IMG/VR virus record: IMGVR_UViG_3300028130_000009
Coordinates: 1-49,300 of that record
Source of the DNA: a virus
Reading direction: 5' to 3' (one strand)
DNA: 49,300 nt
Position numbers and translations under genes: made by a program. The number at the start of each line of letters is the position of its first letter. Position 1 is the stretch's first letter. Below, one piece after another: positions 40,791 to 49,002 of the stretch. The notes under the pieces are model-generated. The model was not told the origin of the DNA, made no database searches, and saw only the letters and a list, made by a program, of their open reading frames with translations.

Positions 40791-41600
40791 TTAACTAAAA
40801 GTTTTTAGACGTGCTTTTAAGGTTGTTAATACATCAGAATTTTTCTTGTCTTTTATAAACAAGATCGCTTCTTCCATAGAGTCTCCTAAAGACACATCTC
40901 CGTTTAATATAGTATTACCTACCTTACGTAGGACTTCTCTTGTCAAGCAGTCGTTTACGAAAGCCTGGTGCTCTAAATTCTTATCAGTAGCATATCCTAA
41001 AAACTGTGTTGGATCTGCTTCAACCTCTCCTTCAAGAGTGATTTCTTTCTGAGCTTCATCCATTGTTTTAGGCTCGTAACCGTAAACTTGTAATAATTGA
41101 TCCATTTTGGATACATTAGAGGTAACCTTTATAAATTCTTTGTAAGCTTCTTTTCTCTTTCTAACTCCTGATAGCTTTTTAACTTTTTCAATTTTGGTAT
41201 CATAGATAAAGTACTTGTAACCTCTATTAGATTTCATTTCTTTTTCATCTTGCGCTACGTAGGGATGCGCACATGCGAATTTCCATCTTATGTAATCCAT
41301 TAAATTTAATGGTTCTCCATTATCATCTGTTCCTACTTCTAAATCTGTTCCTGTAGATTCAATAGTAACAGTCATGTTATGGAAATATTTTTTTACCTCT
41401 TTCATAAAATTAATGTCAGTTGCATCGACACCAATTATTTGAGGCATGTATTTTTTTTGTTCTGCAAAGGTAAGACCTGTTTGAGAGTCTCCATTACTAG
41501 AAAAAGTGGAACCTATTTTTCGTTTAGCTTCTGCATAAACGTGTTCCGGTAAATTTGTTGCGTTAGCTTTTCGTTTTAAAACTACTTTTCTTGAACTCAT
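40791..41600 (-). CDS. Conserved head-block protein, 269 aa (possible auxiliary capsid or connector protein)
   Basis: I chose the ATG at 41598-41600 (MSSRKVVLKRKANATNLPEH). The in-frame ATG at 41642 would place the start inside the terminator hairpin after the capsid gene. The protein is basic at the N-terminus. It contains YMPQIIGVDATDINFMKEVK, LNLMDYIRWKFACAHPYVAQ, RGYKYFIYDTKIEKVKK and a helical C-terminal half (NDCLTREVLRKVGNTILNGD). It has no catalytic motif. Position between the capsid gene and the connector suggests an auxiliary capsid, internal or connector-linked protein. I do not recognise the exact family. Confidence 0.7.
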   Translation of the reverse strand: MSSRKVVLKRKANATNLPEHVYAEAKRKIGSTFSSNGDSQTGLTFAEQKKYMPQIIGVDATDINFMKEVKKYFHNMTVTIESTGTDLEVGTDDNGEPLNLMDYIRWKFACAHPYVAQDEKEMKSNRGYKYFIYDTKIEKVKKLSGVRKRKEAYKEFIKVTSNVSKMDQLLQVYGYEPKTMDEAQKEITLEGEVEADPTQFLGYATDKNLEHQAFVNDCLTREVLRKVGNTILNGDVSLGDSMEEAILFIKDKKNSDVLTTLKARLKTFS

Positions 41601-41616
41601 GATTTTATTTTCTATG

Positions 41617-41659
41617 TTAAACAAAACAGTAAAGGGGAGCATTTCTACTCCCCTGACTG
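41617..41659 (-). terminator. Terminator-like hairpin after the major capsid gene
   Basis: The minus strand carries CAGTCAGGGGAG, an 8-base loop and CTCCCCTTTACTG, followed by TTTTGTTT. The AGGGGAG/CTCCCCT stem is perfect, and CAGT/ACTG extends it past a short internal loop. It begins about 10 bases after the capsid stop. The weak U-tract suggests partial termination or 3' mRNA protection, which would raise capsid mRNA relative to downstream genes. Confidence 0.7.
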
Positions 41660-41668
41660 CTTATAAAT

Positions 41669-43108
41669 TTATGATTTTACACATTCTAAGTGTAGACAGT
41701 TTGTAGCTCGTCTAATTGCGATACCACATTCTTTCATAAAGTGAACTGATGCACCATCAACGTCGTTAGCTCTTAAAGAGTTACCGCTGTTGAATCCTGG
41801 AGGTACTGAAGCACCTGCAACTGCCCATCTTACTAATTCTCTACCTTTTCTAGATACCATCTGTACGTTGGTTTCACCATCGTAAGTTGACATGTCTAAG
41901 AAAATCATTCTGTAAGATTCCATTGGTAATCCAGTCACTGGGTGTTTTGGACTATTCAATGCTCTTGCACCATGATCAAATAAAGGTAAATGTCTCACTG
42001 TTACTGTGTGACCATCAATATGTCTGTATGAAGTAAAGAAACCACCTAACTGCAATGTTGAACCTGACCCTGTAACAAAGTTAGAAGGATCTGTGTTCTT
42101 GATATAAGTACCAGAACTTAGTTCAGATTTCATTGCGTTATCGAATTCTTCCATTCCACCTAAACCTGTGAACAATACTATGTTCATGTCTTGAGCATCA
42201 GAAGCACCGTATAATGCATCTCTTACTACTGACTTGATTTTTGTAGCTGTTAATGTAGAGTAAGTATCTACGTTAGGAATTTGTTCTAATACCCCAGAAC
42301 CAAGTGGAATTGGTTTACCGTTGTCGTCTTTCATGTGAATGACACCTTCAGTAGATCTGTTGTATTTAGAATACCAAAGAGCGTATTCAGTTTCTTCTTT
42401 CCATCTTAACATGTGTTGGTACTCTTCGAAGTCATACCATAAAGCAGTTTTTCTACCGTCTACGTTAAACTCAAAGTTTACAACTCTATCAGGTGCATTA
42501 CCTTCATAACGGTAAGACTTTCTGATAAGAGAAATTTGATTTCTCATTTTAGATGGAGCAACCCAATTGCTCTCATTACCAACTGATCCAGAGATCGCTG
42601 TTGGCGCGAATAATTGTACCCAGTTTTTACCAGCTACATCAGATGCTCCGATTGAATCGTTTTCATCTGCAGTAACTAATTGTAAAGTATAAACCCATTG
42701 TCCACTTGCGTTTTCATATGGTTCATCCATTACTCTTGCCTGGATTCCATTCTCACTTTCAATAATGTATTGTTTGATAAACCATTTGCTATCAAAGGCT
42801 ACTTTAAATCGTGTGTAATTTGCACCTGATCCAGAAACTAGTGAACTAGATCTAACTGCTTTGTTTAGTCTACCCATTACTGGATAATCGTACTCAATGT
42901 CGTTGATGTACTTTACTGAACCAGTTCCTTCAGTAAGAAAAGAAAGAGGAAACCTCTTGTCTTCTTTTCCTGCCAAGTGAGTGATCACAGGTGATAATAC
43001 ATCAGGCTGAGTAAGAAGAGCGCTCGCTAACGAGTTCTCATCTGTCATTCCTTCTGCGTTGAAGAAATCTTCGTATAAACGAAGTCTTTTTGCGTTGTCT
43101 GCTGCCAT
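41669..43108 (-). CDS. Major capsid protein, crAss-like HK97 fold
   Basis: A protein of 479 residues, near the usual size of crAss-like capsid proteins (about 490-500). The sequence has VITHLAGKEDKRFPLSFLTE, GRLNKAVRSSSLVSGSGANY and FKVAFDSKWFIKQYIIESEN, then MRNQISLIRKSYRYEGNAPD with FEFNVDGRKTALWYDFEEYQ. This RKSYxYxGNAPxxVVxFEFxxxxxKTxLWxxxE block fits what I recall of crAss capsid proteins. There is no acidic prohead domain in the protein; a separate acidic gene lies upstream. Its leader is shared with the 261-residue gene and it is followed by a terminator-like hairpin, both signs of strong separate expression. It forms the icosahedral shell. Confidence 0.88.
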   Translation of the reverse strand: MAADNAKRLRLYEDFFNAEGMTDENSLASALLTQPDVLSPVITHLAGKEDKRFPLSFLTEGTGSVKYINDIEYDYPVMGRLNKAVRSSSLVSGSGANYTRFKVAFDSKWFIKQYIIESENGIQARVMDEPYENASGQWVYTLQLVTADENDSIGASDVAGKNWVQLFAPTAISGSVGNESNWVAPSKMRNQISLIRKSYRYEGNAPDRVVNFEFNVDGRKTALWYDFEEYQHMLRWKEETEYALWYSKYNRSTEGVIHMKDDNGKPIPLGSGVLEQIPNVDTYSTLTATKIKSVVRDALYGASDAQDMNIVLFTGLGGMEEFDNAMKSELSSGTYIKNTDPSNFVTGSGSTLQLGGFFTSYRHIDGHTVTVRHLPLFDHGARALNSPKHPVTGLPMESYRMIFLDMSTYDGETNVQMVSRKGRELVRWAVAGASVPPGFNSGNSLRANDVDGASVHFMKECGIAIRRATNCLHLECVKS

Positions 43109-43139
43109 GATTAAATAAATATTAAAGATTAAAATTAAA
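43109..43139 (-). promoter_or_regulatory. Leader repeat upstream of the major capsid gene
   Basis: Positions 43113-43139 are the partner copy of 40029-40055: 27 identical bases, ending 4 bases before the capsid ATG. The gap between the upstream stop and this ATG is only 40 bases, so the element fills nearly all of it. The repetition before two presumably abundant virion proteins, and before no other gene that I found, suggests a shared late expression signal. Confidence 0.6.
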
Positions 43140-43148
43140 AATTCGTGT

Positions 43149-44273
43149 TTAGCCTAATAGCTTGTCTAAAGTTGGAATATTAGGTCGACCATTACTAGTC
43201 TTGTTATATCCTCCTTTATTACCCTTCATTCTTCTAGAAGCTGTTGGTTTGCTTGATTTCAATTTAGATTTCAAACTTGCCGCTTGCTTTGTATTTACTT
43301 TGGCGCTTACTAATTTAGATATGTCTAATCCCTTATACATAAGGTATTCCATTGCTAGAATAGACTCTTGATCTAACTTTTCTCTATCTATAAGTCTTTG
43401 GCTTCTACCGTTATTATCTACTGGTGTTGCCATCCAACTATAAAATCTTTTTTTGTCGCTCTCAGGAATTGTAAAGTCTCTTAATCTACCTTTGTTTATG
43501 ATAGATCCTATCTGACCCCAAGTTTCTTGAGTTTGTTTAGCAGTCTCTCGTGCCTGCTTTTGTTGCTCTTGTACTAAAGACTCTTTTTGTTTTACTTGGT
43601 GAGCTGCTAATTTTTTAACTGCTCTTTCAGAGTTCTTTAACAAAAGACCTGCATCTTCATAGTCTTGTATTGCTTCAGTTATTTCTTCCGCTTCAAAACC
43701 TTGCATTTGCATAAAACTTTCTACAACTTTACGTTGCATGCCTTTGTCTTCTTTGTTTAAAGACAGCTTTCCGAAATCAATTTCTTTTGCTGCTACTTTA
43801 AAGAACTTGTCTGGATCTCCTCCAGATACTCTGTAATTTAAATACTCCTGAATGTCAGGAAACGATTGAAACACAGATCTAAACTGCTCTTCAGCAATCT
43901 TTTCTGCCATAGCTTTGGTTAAACCAGCTATACCATCGTAGTCATCTTCAAAATCTCCTTCTATTTCATATCCTAATCTTTCTTTAAGAGTGGATATAAT
44001 ACTAGCTTCTGATTCTTCTCCTTCTCCCTCTTGTTCTAATGTATCTGCAGTTTCTTGCAAATCATTATTAGGAGCTTCTGCTTCTGTATCATCCTCTTGA
44101 GTTTCTTCAGATGTTTCTTCTGTAGTCTCTTCAGATGTTTCTTCTGCTGTTGGAGTTTCAGTTTCTACGGCTTCTGGTGTTTCTTCTGTAGTTTCTGTAC
44201 TTGGGATTTGCTTGTCATCTAAGAGTTCGCTTACGCTTATCTTTGATAAATCTAGGTTGTCTTCTTTACTCAT
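43149..44273 (-). CDS. Putative scaffolding/prohead protein, 374 aa
   Basis: The N-terminal 110 residues are extremely acidic and Glu/Thr-rich (EETPEAVETETPTAEETSEE and similar). Next comes a helical middle (EEQFRSVFQSFPDIQEYLNY, LLKNSERAVKKLAAHQVKQK). The C-terminus is basic (SLKSKLKSSKPTASRRMKGN, with GGYNKTSNGRPN). An acidic low-complexity start, helical core and basic C-terminal capsid-binding tail, placed directly upstream of the capsid gene, is the classic profile of a scaffolding protein. No serine-protease motif is visible. A strong -7 box precedes the start by only 2 bases. Confidence 0.75.
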   Translation of the reverse strand: MSKEDNLDLSKISVSELLDDKQIPSTETTEETPEAVETETPTAEETSEETTEETSEETQEDDTEAEAPNNDLQETADTLEQEGEGEESEASIISTLKERLGYEIEGDFEDDYDGIAGLTKAMAEKIAEEQFRSVFQSFPDIQEYLNYRVSGGDPDKFFKVAAKEIDFGKLSLNKEDKGMQRKVVESFMQMQGFEAEEITEAIQDYEDAGLLLKNSERAVKKLAAHQVKQKESLVQEQQKQARETAKQTQETWGQIGSIINKGRLRDFTIPESDKKRFYSWMATPVDNNGRSQRLIDREKLDQESILAMEYLMYKGLDISKLVSAKVNTKQAASLKSKLKSSKPTASRRMKGNKGGYNKTSNGRPNIPTLDKLLG

Positions 44274-44275
44274 GT

Positions 44276-44306
44276 CAAAATTAATTAAATTATACTAAAT
44301 TTCAAT
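44276..44306 (-). promoter_or_regulatory. Candidate Bacteroidota-type promoter before the scaffold gene
   Basis: On the minus strand ATTG (44306-44303) is followed after 19 bases by TAATTTTG (44283-44276), an exact TAnnTTTG match with a near -33 box. The ATG begins only 2 bases after the -7 box, so a transcript from here would start within or beside the ATG (leaderless). That is odd and lowers confidence. The 75-base gap also holds a small CAAAC/GTTTG hairpin at 44317-44330. Confidence 0.35.
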
Positions 44307-44348
44307 ATATAATATGCAAACTTTTGTTTGTGTTTATATAGAGCCTTT

Positions 44349-46616
44349 TTATGTTTGTTTCTTACTTAATGCCTTCTTCTGAAGGTCTAATTTTTTATTT
44401 TCCATGCGTTCTTTTGATTGCATTTCTCTTTCTTTTTGCGATAGTTTTTCTCTTTCGATTCTAACTCGCTCAAGATCAACAGCATCATTAATGCCGTTAT
44501 TGTTCATATCTTGGTCAACAGTTTTGGCTGCTATTTCAAGTTCTTTAACCTGTATCTTGTTATCTCTATCAAGTTGGTTTTGATTAGCTTCAAATTCTTG
44601 AGCTGCTTGAGAAGCTGCCGCTTGTGCTTCTAATTGTTGTTGTTGCATCTGCTGTGCTTGCTGTTGTTGAGCTGCTTGTATTTTCTTTTCAGCAGCATCT
44701 ACTTCATTAAGCTTTTCTTTTATTTGTGCAAAATTACTAGAGTCTAGTATCTCAGCAATAGTCCCTGGTTGTGATCCATTTTGAGCAAATGATAATGTAA
44801 GTTGTTTTAACTGTTGTATTTTATCATTTTCAATAGAATTGTTTTTAACAAACACGCCATACTCTGCTTCTTGGAAAAGTTCAGCATCTATATCTAAAAT
44901 AGCCTCTCTATAATCACCGGTAATGTATTGTGTTTTCTTACCATCCTTCCAGGCAACTTTAGATGTATCAAGTAGACCATTAAATTCTCTTTCTACATAT
45001 TTATCGAAACGTCTAAACAATTCTTCTGTCATTACAGAGCTTTGAAAGACAGCTCTCTCTGTGGCTCCAATACCATCAGATGCTTGCACCTGTCCTTTTC
45101 TCTGTCTTGAGATACCAATAAGTTCTTCCCATTCTTGTTTAACAGATTGTAGTAATTGGAACTGAGCGGCTATATATTGCCCTAAACTCATGTCCAATAC
45201 TTGGAATTGATTAAACGTAACAGCTTCACCACGTTTACCTTCTGCTGTAGAATCTATAAAAGCATATCCCATCGCATCTGCGTAGTACATAAACTTTTCT
45301 TCGTCCCAACCATGTCTTTTTGGAATTGTATTCATTTCCATTAACATGATCTTATCTTTATTCTTAGCAATAGAAAGTTCTAATCTATAGTGAAAGATGT
45401 TATATAAAATTTGGTAGGGTACCCCCATCGAAACGACGGATATTTGATCTGAATGTCGATTTGAGTAGATGCGACCGTTATAAGGGAGCTTACAAACGGA
45501 TAAGTTTGACATTTCGTTTCTTTGTACTTGATGAGGACGAATGTTAACGAAGATATCTCCGTCAATTCTATACCCTTCCCAAACTTGATTAACCCAGTAA
45601 TATTCTATAGACTCTTCTTTATCAGAATCTAATTTATATTTTTCATCTACTATCATTTGTTGTTCTTGACCTACTTCATCGTAGTAAGTTAGAATTCCTA
45701 TTCTAGCAAATGATTTCCATGTTACATGTAGTACCTCAGCAAATCTTTCAGTGTCCATAGATCTAGAATCGCGATTAAACGGAGATAATATACCGTTCAT
45801 CGTTTTACCACTAGGGCTTTCTAATCTATCTATTTCGTCTGGTTTTAAAACATCATAAAAAGAATCAACAATAGCATTAACACTCATCATCTTTCTTCTG
45901 ATTGCCCAATCTCCGTCTTCAATAAATTGAATGTCAGGTGATTTTTCGTAATCTAAATCTAATGGTGATACTATTTCATATTCTACCTCATTCATACAGA
46001 TATCTTTATATGAATAGACTTCACCAGAGACTAACCAGTCAAAGAACCCCATTTGTAAATGATCCGGTAGTTCTAGTTTATCTATCATATAATCTAAAGC
46101 CTCTTGACCCATAATAGCTCTTGCATCTTTGTAGTTTGTAAGAATTTCTTCTTTCAACTCTTCTAATGGCATTTGCTCTTGAGAAGGCTCACCTGTTTCC
46201 ATACCCATTTGATTAAGCTCATTGATAAACTTTTGCTCTAGGTATTTTTTAAGTTCTTGTTGTAATAGTTTTTGTTGGTTATCCTTCATGTCAGAATTAC
46301 GGATAACAACTTGATGAGCAAAAGGTCTTTTAGATTTTTCCCCTAATAATAAATCTACAACAGGTTTAATAATGTTGTAACTTCTTAATTTAGCGGGAAA
46401 GCCTTTTACTTTATGTTTTTCAGAGTTATAAGGATTTGTTACGTAGTTGTAATCTGCTTCAACTAAGTTTCCATTATATGCGTCGTAGTAGTTATGCAAT
46501 TGAGCTTTGTGTTGACTGGAAAAAGAGCTCCTGTCTATAAAAGCTTCAATTGTGTTTTTCCCCCATTCTTTAGTCTTTCGACTACGAGGAATTTTTTGTT
46601 TTGGGATTCTACTCAT
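44349..46616 (-). CDS. Portal protein, crAss-like
   Basis: A protein of 755 residues. Residues 40-100 read YYDAYNGNLVEADYNYVTNP then GFPAKLRSYNIIKPVVDLLL, a signature I recognise in crAss-like portals (YYNG...YVTNPYN...FPAxxRxYNIIKPxVDLLxGE+xxRP). The core continues with VSPLDLDYEKSPDIQFIEDG. The C-terminal 130 residues form a Gln-rich coiled coil (AAQQQQAQQMQQQQLEAQAA) with a DMNNNGINDAVD loop at 703-714 resembling a calcium-binding EF-hand-like loop, then a basic end. It forms the ring through which DNA enters and leaves. The start lies 12 bases after the TerL stop. Confidence 0.88.
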   Translation of the reverse strand: MSRIPKQKIPRSRKTKEWGKNTIEAFIDRSSFSSQHKAQLHNYYDAYNGNLVEADYNYVTNPYNSEKHKVKGFPAKLRSYNIIKPVVDLLLGEKSKRPFAHQVVIRNSDMKDNQQKLLQQELKKYLEQKFINELNQMGMETGEPSQEQMPLEELKEEILTNYKDARAIMGQEALDYMIDKLELPDHLQMGFFDWLVSGEVYSYKDICMNEVEYEIVSPLDLDYEKSPDIQFIEDGDWAIRRKMMSVNAIVDSFYDVLKPDEIDRLESPSGKTMNGILSPFNRDSRSMDTERFAEVLHVTWKSFARIGILTYYDEVGQEQQMIVDEKYKLDSDKEESIEYYWVNQVWEGYRIDGDIFVNIRPHQVQRNEMSNLSVCKLPYNGRIYSNRHSDQISVVSMGVPYQILYNIFHYRLELSIAKNKDKIMLMEMNTIPKRHGWDEEKFMYYADAMGYAFIDSTAEGKRGEAVTFNQFQVLDMSLGQYIAAQFQLLQSVKQEWEELIGISRQRKGQVQASDGIGATERAVFQSSVMTEELFRRFDKYVEREFNGLLDTSKVAWKDGKKTQYITGDYREAILDIDAELFQEAEYGVFVKNNSIENDKIQQLKQLTLSFAQNGSQPGTIAEILDSSNFAQIKEKLNEVDAAEKKIQAAQQQQAQQMQQQQLEAQAAASQAAQEFEANQNQLDRDNKIQVKELEIAAKTVDQDMNNNGINDAVDLERVRIEREKLSQKEREMQSKERMENKKLDLQKKALSKKQT

Positions 46617-46628
46617 ATCTTTACAAAA

Positions 46629-48590
46629 CTACGAAAAAAACTTCCTATTAAAAAAAGAATCTTCACTTTGCTCTATTTCTGCTTCGAACTCTTTATTATA
46701 GAGATCTTTCATATGAAACATACCAACTAAAAGTGCTGAAACCCTATCAAAGTTTCCTTTATTGTTATATTTAATTAACTCATCTATTAAAGCAATATCA
46801 TAGATATAATGCAGATTTAATTTTCTTTCTCCATTTTCTTGTTGACCTCTTGGTGTTTTAAGCCAATCTCGCAAATATATTTCTGCTTGATTCTTTCTTT
46901 GCTTTGATCCCATGGAAGTTCCATAGGTTCTATTTAGTTTTTTTATTCTTATTCCAGAAGTTTTATCAAATAGTTCTGCCTCTGGTAGCAAATAGTGTAA
47001 AAGCTTTTTACGTTTAGCATATGGTATAACTTCACCTCGGTCATTTTCAAAACCTATGCGTGCATTGTAATATTGTGCAAGCAAAAACAGGTTATAGTTA
47101 TATTCGTCTTGTGACTCTGGTCTACCTACGTAAGATGCTACTATCATATCATCAGGCTTTGACATATTGTTAATTCTTTTCATAACATATGCAGAACCTA
47201 AAGAGGCACCGTAACCATCTGACCCATATGGATCATGAACTATAAAATATAAATCGTCGGGTATTGCTTCTTGGTTATAAGCTGGTGACTGATACACAAC
47301 TACTGCTCCTGTTGAGTCATCTGTTTTATTAAGAGGAAACTTTTCTATAGGTCGCACGCGCGGGTCAGGTCTAAACTCTATTCCTTCTGGCGCTTCAACT
47401 AAAACTCCGGCTACCGCCATTTGTTTATGTAACCCTGTTCTCATTAGTTGATTCCTCCAATCAACAAGAGTGGCTCCTGGAAACATGTTACCTCTTTGTT
47501 GTAAAAAGGCTTCTTTAGGCATCCAAGGATATTCAGTAATATATCTATCTAGTGTTGAAGCATCTTTAGCTTCTTTTTTTAACTGATCTCGTTTTGCTTC
47601 TTCTTCTTGTTTTGCTTGATTTGACAATGAATTACCTTCTTTGTCCATAAATCCTATTTTGTTTTGATAGGAAGGAAAGAAAAACCCACAATTACTTCCT
47701 TGAGCACCTTCATCCCAAATATTATCAAAAGGATATAGATCATAAGCTTCTGGATTGTAAAACATAGATTCAAAATCTATCGTACCACCATCCATGTCAC
47801 CTCCTGTTCCAAACAATACAATTTGTCCAGTAACTACACCACCATCTTCCACACAGGGACGTGTTGCTAAATAAGAAGCTTTTAAATTATCAAATGCTCC
47901 ACACTCTTCAAAAATAACTAAACTAGCATCCTTACCCCTTGCAGCATCTGGATTATCTTTAAACGTAATAGCCTCAACCTCAGACTTATAACCTTTCTCA
48001 ACGCCTTGTTTATTAATATACTCTAAATAGCTTGCGCGTTTGTGGTTTATTTTATCAACTCCTTGACGGCGCTTTTGCCATCCAGTGTGTTCGTTAAGAA
48101 AATTCATGTAATCTGTAACCATGGTCATAATACCTTTTGGATACAAATACTTTTTATCATGAGCACATAAAAGTGTGTATGAATTCTTTGTAGTGTTGTA
48201 TATGTTTGCAGCTATGGCAGCATTCTTGTAAGAAAACCCTTTACGCCTAGCTTTAGCCACTATTAAGTGCTTGCCTTCGGCAGCGGCTCTTTCCATAGCG
48301 TGAAAGTATTCATAATCGCCATCCCAAAACCCAGGAAAAGAAACAGTTTTAAAACCACCGGCTTTTTTTCCCTGCACTGCTTCTGTTAATTTTATTTGGC
48401 AGAAGTTCATGTAAAAATAATGGTGACCTGTTATTCTTACGTCACCAACAGTATATCCTTCTTTACATCTTCTTAATTGTTCGTACCAATACTCGTAGTA
48501 TGGAGCACTACCTATTGGATCTCCGCAATACAATCCATATTTTAAAAACTTTAAGCCCTCTCTTCTAAATTCGTTAGTGTTTACAAACAT
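46629..48590 (-). CDS. Terminase large subunit (TerL)
   Basis: A protein of 653 residues. The ATPase domain has the Walker A-like AKARRKGFSYK at 112-122 and Walker B SLVIFEECG at 223-231, with catalytic Glu. The coupling region GQIVLFGTGGDMDGGT follows. The RNase H-like nuclease has Asp453 in YFIVHDPYGSDG, the ENDRGE motif at 515-520, and Asp615 in NFDRVSALLVGM as third acidic site. RRKGFS in place of a classical P-loop fits phage terminases. It drives packaging and cuts the concatemer. The preceding zinc-ribbon gene ends 1 base before its start. Confidence 0.92.
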   Translation of the reverse strand: MFVNTNEFRREGLKFLKYGLYCGDPIGSAPYYEYWYEQLRRCKEGYTVGDVRITGHHYFYMNFCQIKLTEAVQGKKAGGFKTVSFPGFWDGDYEYFHAMERAAAEGKHLIVAKARRKGFSYKNAAIAANIYNTTKNSYTLLCAHDKKYLYPKGIMTMVTDYMNFLNEHTGWQKRRQGVDKINHKRASYLEYINKQGVEKGYKSEVEAITFKDNPDAARGKDASLVIFEECGAFDNLKASYLATRPCVEDGGVVTGQIVLFGTGGDMDGGTIDFESMFYNPEAYDLYPFDNIWDEGAQGSNCGFFFPSYQNKIGFMDKEGNSLSNQAKQEEEAKRDQLKKEAKDASTLDRYITEYPWMPKEAFLQQRGNMFPGATLVDWRNQLMRTGLHKQMAVAGVLVEAPEGIEFRPDPRVRPIEKFPLNKTDDSTGAVVVYQSPAYNQEAIPDDLYFIVHDPYGSDGYGASLGSAYVMKRINNMSKPDDMIVASYVGRPESQDEYNYNLFLLAQYYNARIGFENDRGEVIPYAKRKKLLHYLLPEAELFDKTSGIRIKKLNRTYGTSMGSKQRKNQAEIYLRDWLKTPRGQQENGERKLNLHYIYDIALIDELIKYNNKGNFDRVSALLVGMFHMKDLYNKEFEAEIEQSEDSFFNRKFFS

Positions 48591-48591
48591 C

Positions 48592-48993
48592 TTACTTTTT
48601 TGTTGTATCTCTTTTTTTCTGTGTGTAATCTTTTCTGTCTATTTCGTGTTTTCCGTCTTTGACTGTAGACACTAATAAATAAAAGCTTTCTCCGTGTTCA
48701 TACTGGTAATGACAATATTCTTTTAAACCTTTTAAATCAGATTCGTTTTCTACAGTGCCGCTAAAGTTCTTTCCATCATTATCTGGATACATAAAGTGAG
48801 CAGCTCCATAAGGTGTATGCTCTTTTTCTTCTTTTACGGGCATCTCTTTGTAGATAATGGTCGTCGCGCCACAGGCGGGACAAAATTTTTCTAACAGTAC
48901 ATTGCCTTCGTTTATCTCAGTGATGTTAAGGTTACTTTGTTCACACTTACATAATTGATTTGAATTTGCGGTTAATTGAATATCTTCTTTCAT
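48592..48993 (-). CDS. Zinc-ribbon protein upstream of TerL, 133 aa
   Basis: The N-terminal part has LCKCEQSN (CxC) and, about 25 residues later, KFCPACGATTI (CxxC), giving four cysteines in a zinc-ribbon-like arrangement. The second half (TPYGAAHFMYPDNDGKNFSG, EYCHYQYEHGESFYLLVSTV) is mixed alpha/beta and the end is basic (RKDYTQKKRDTTKK). Its fixed place directly before TerL makes a role in packaging or DNA recognition possible. I do not recognise a named family. Confidence 0.7.
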   Translation of the reverse strand: MKEDIQLTANSNQLCKCEQSNLNITEINEGNVLLEKFCPACGATTIIYKEMPVKEEKEHTPYGAAHFMYPDNDGKNFSGTVENESDLKGLKEYCHYQYEHGESFYLLVSTVKDGKHEIDRKDYTQKKRDTTKK

Positions 48994-49002
48994 TGTTTTA
49001 TT

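Noticed and set aside
41601-41642. Upstream ATG at 41642 for the 269-residue gene
   Set aside because: It would start translation within the terminator hairpin downstream of the capsid gene, and the added 14 residues (MLPFTVLFNIENKI) look unlike the basic conserved start at 41600.
44317-44330. Small CAAAC/GTTTG hairpin after the scaffold promoter region as a terminator
   Set aside because: The stem is only 5 A/T-rich pairs and no U-tract follows on the minus strand, so it is unlikely to terminate transcription.
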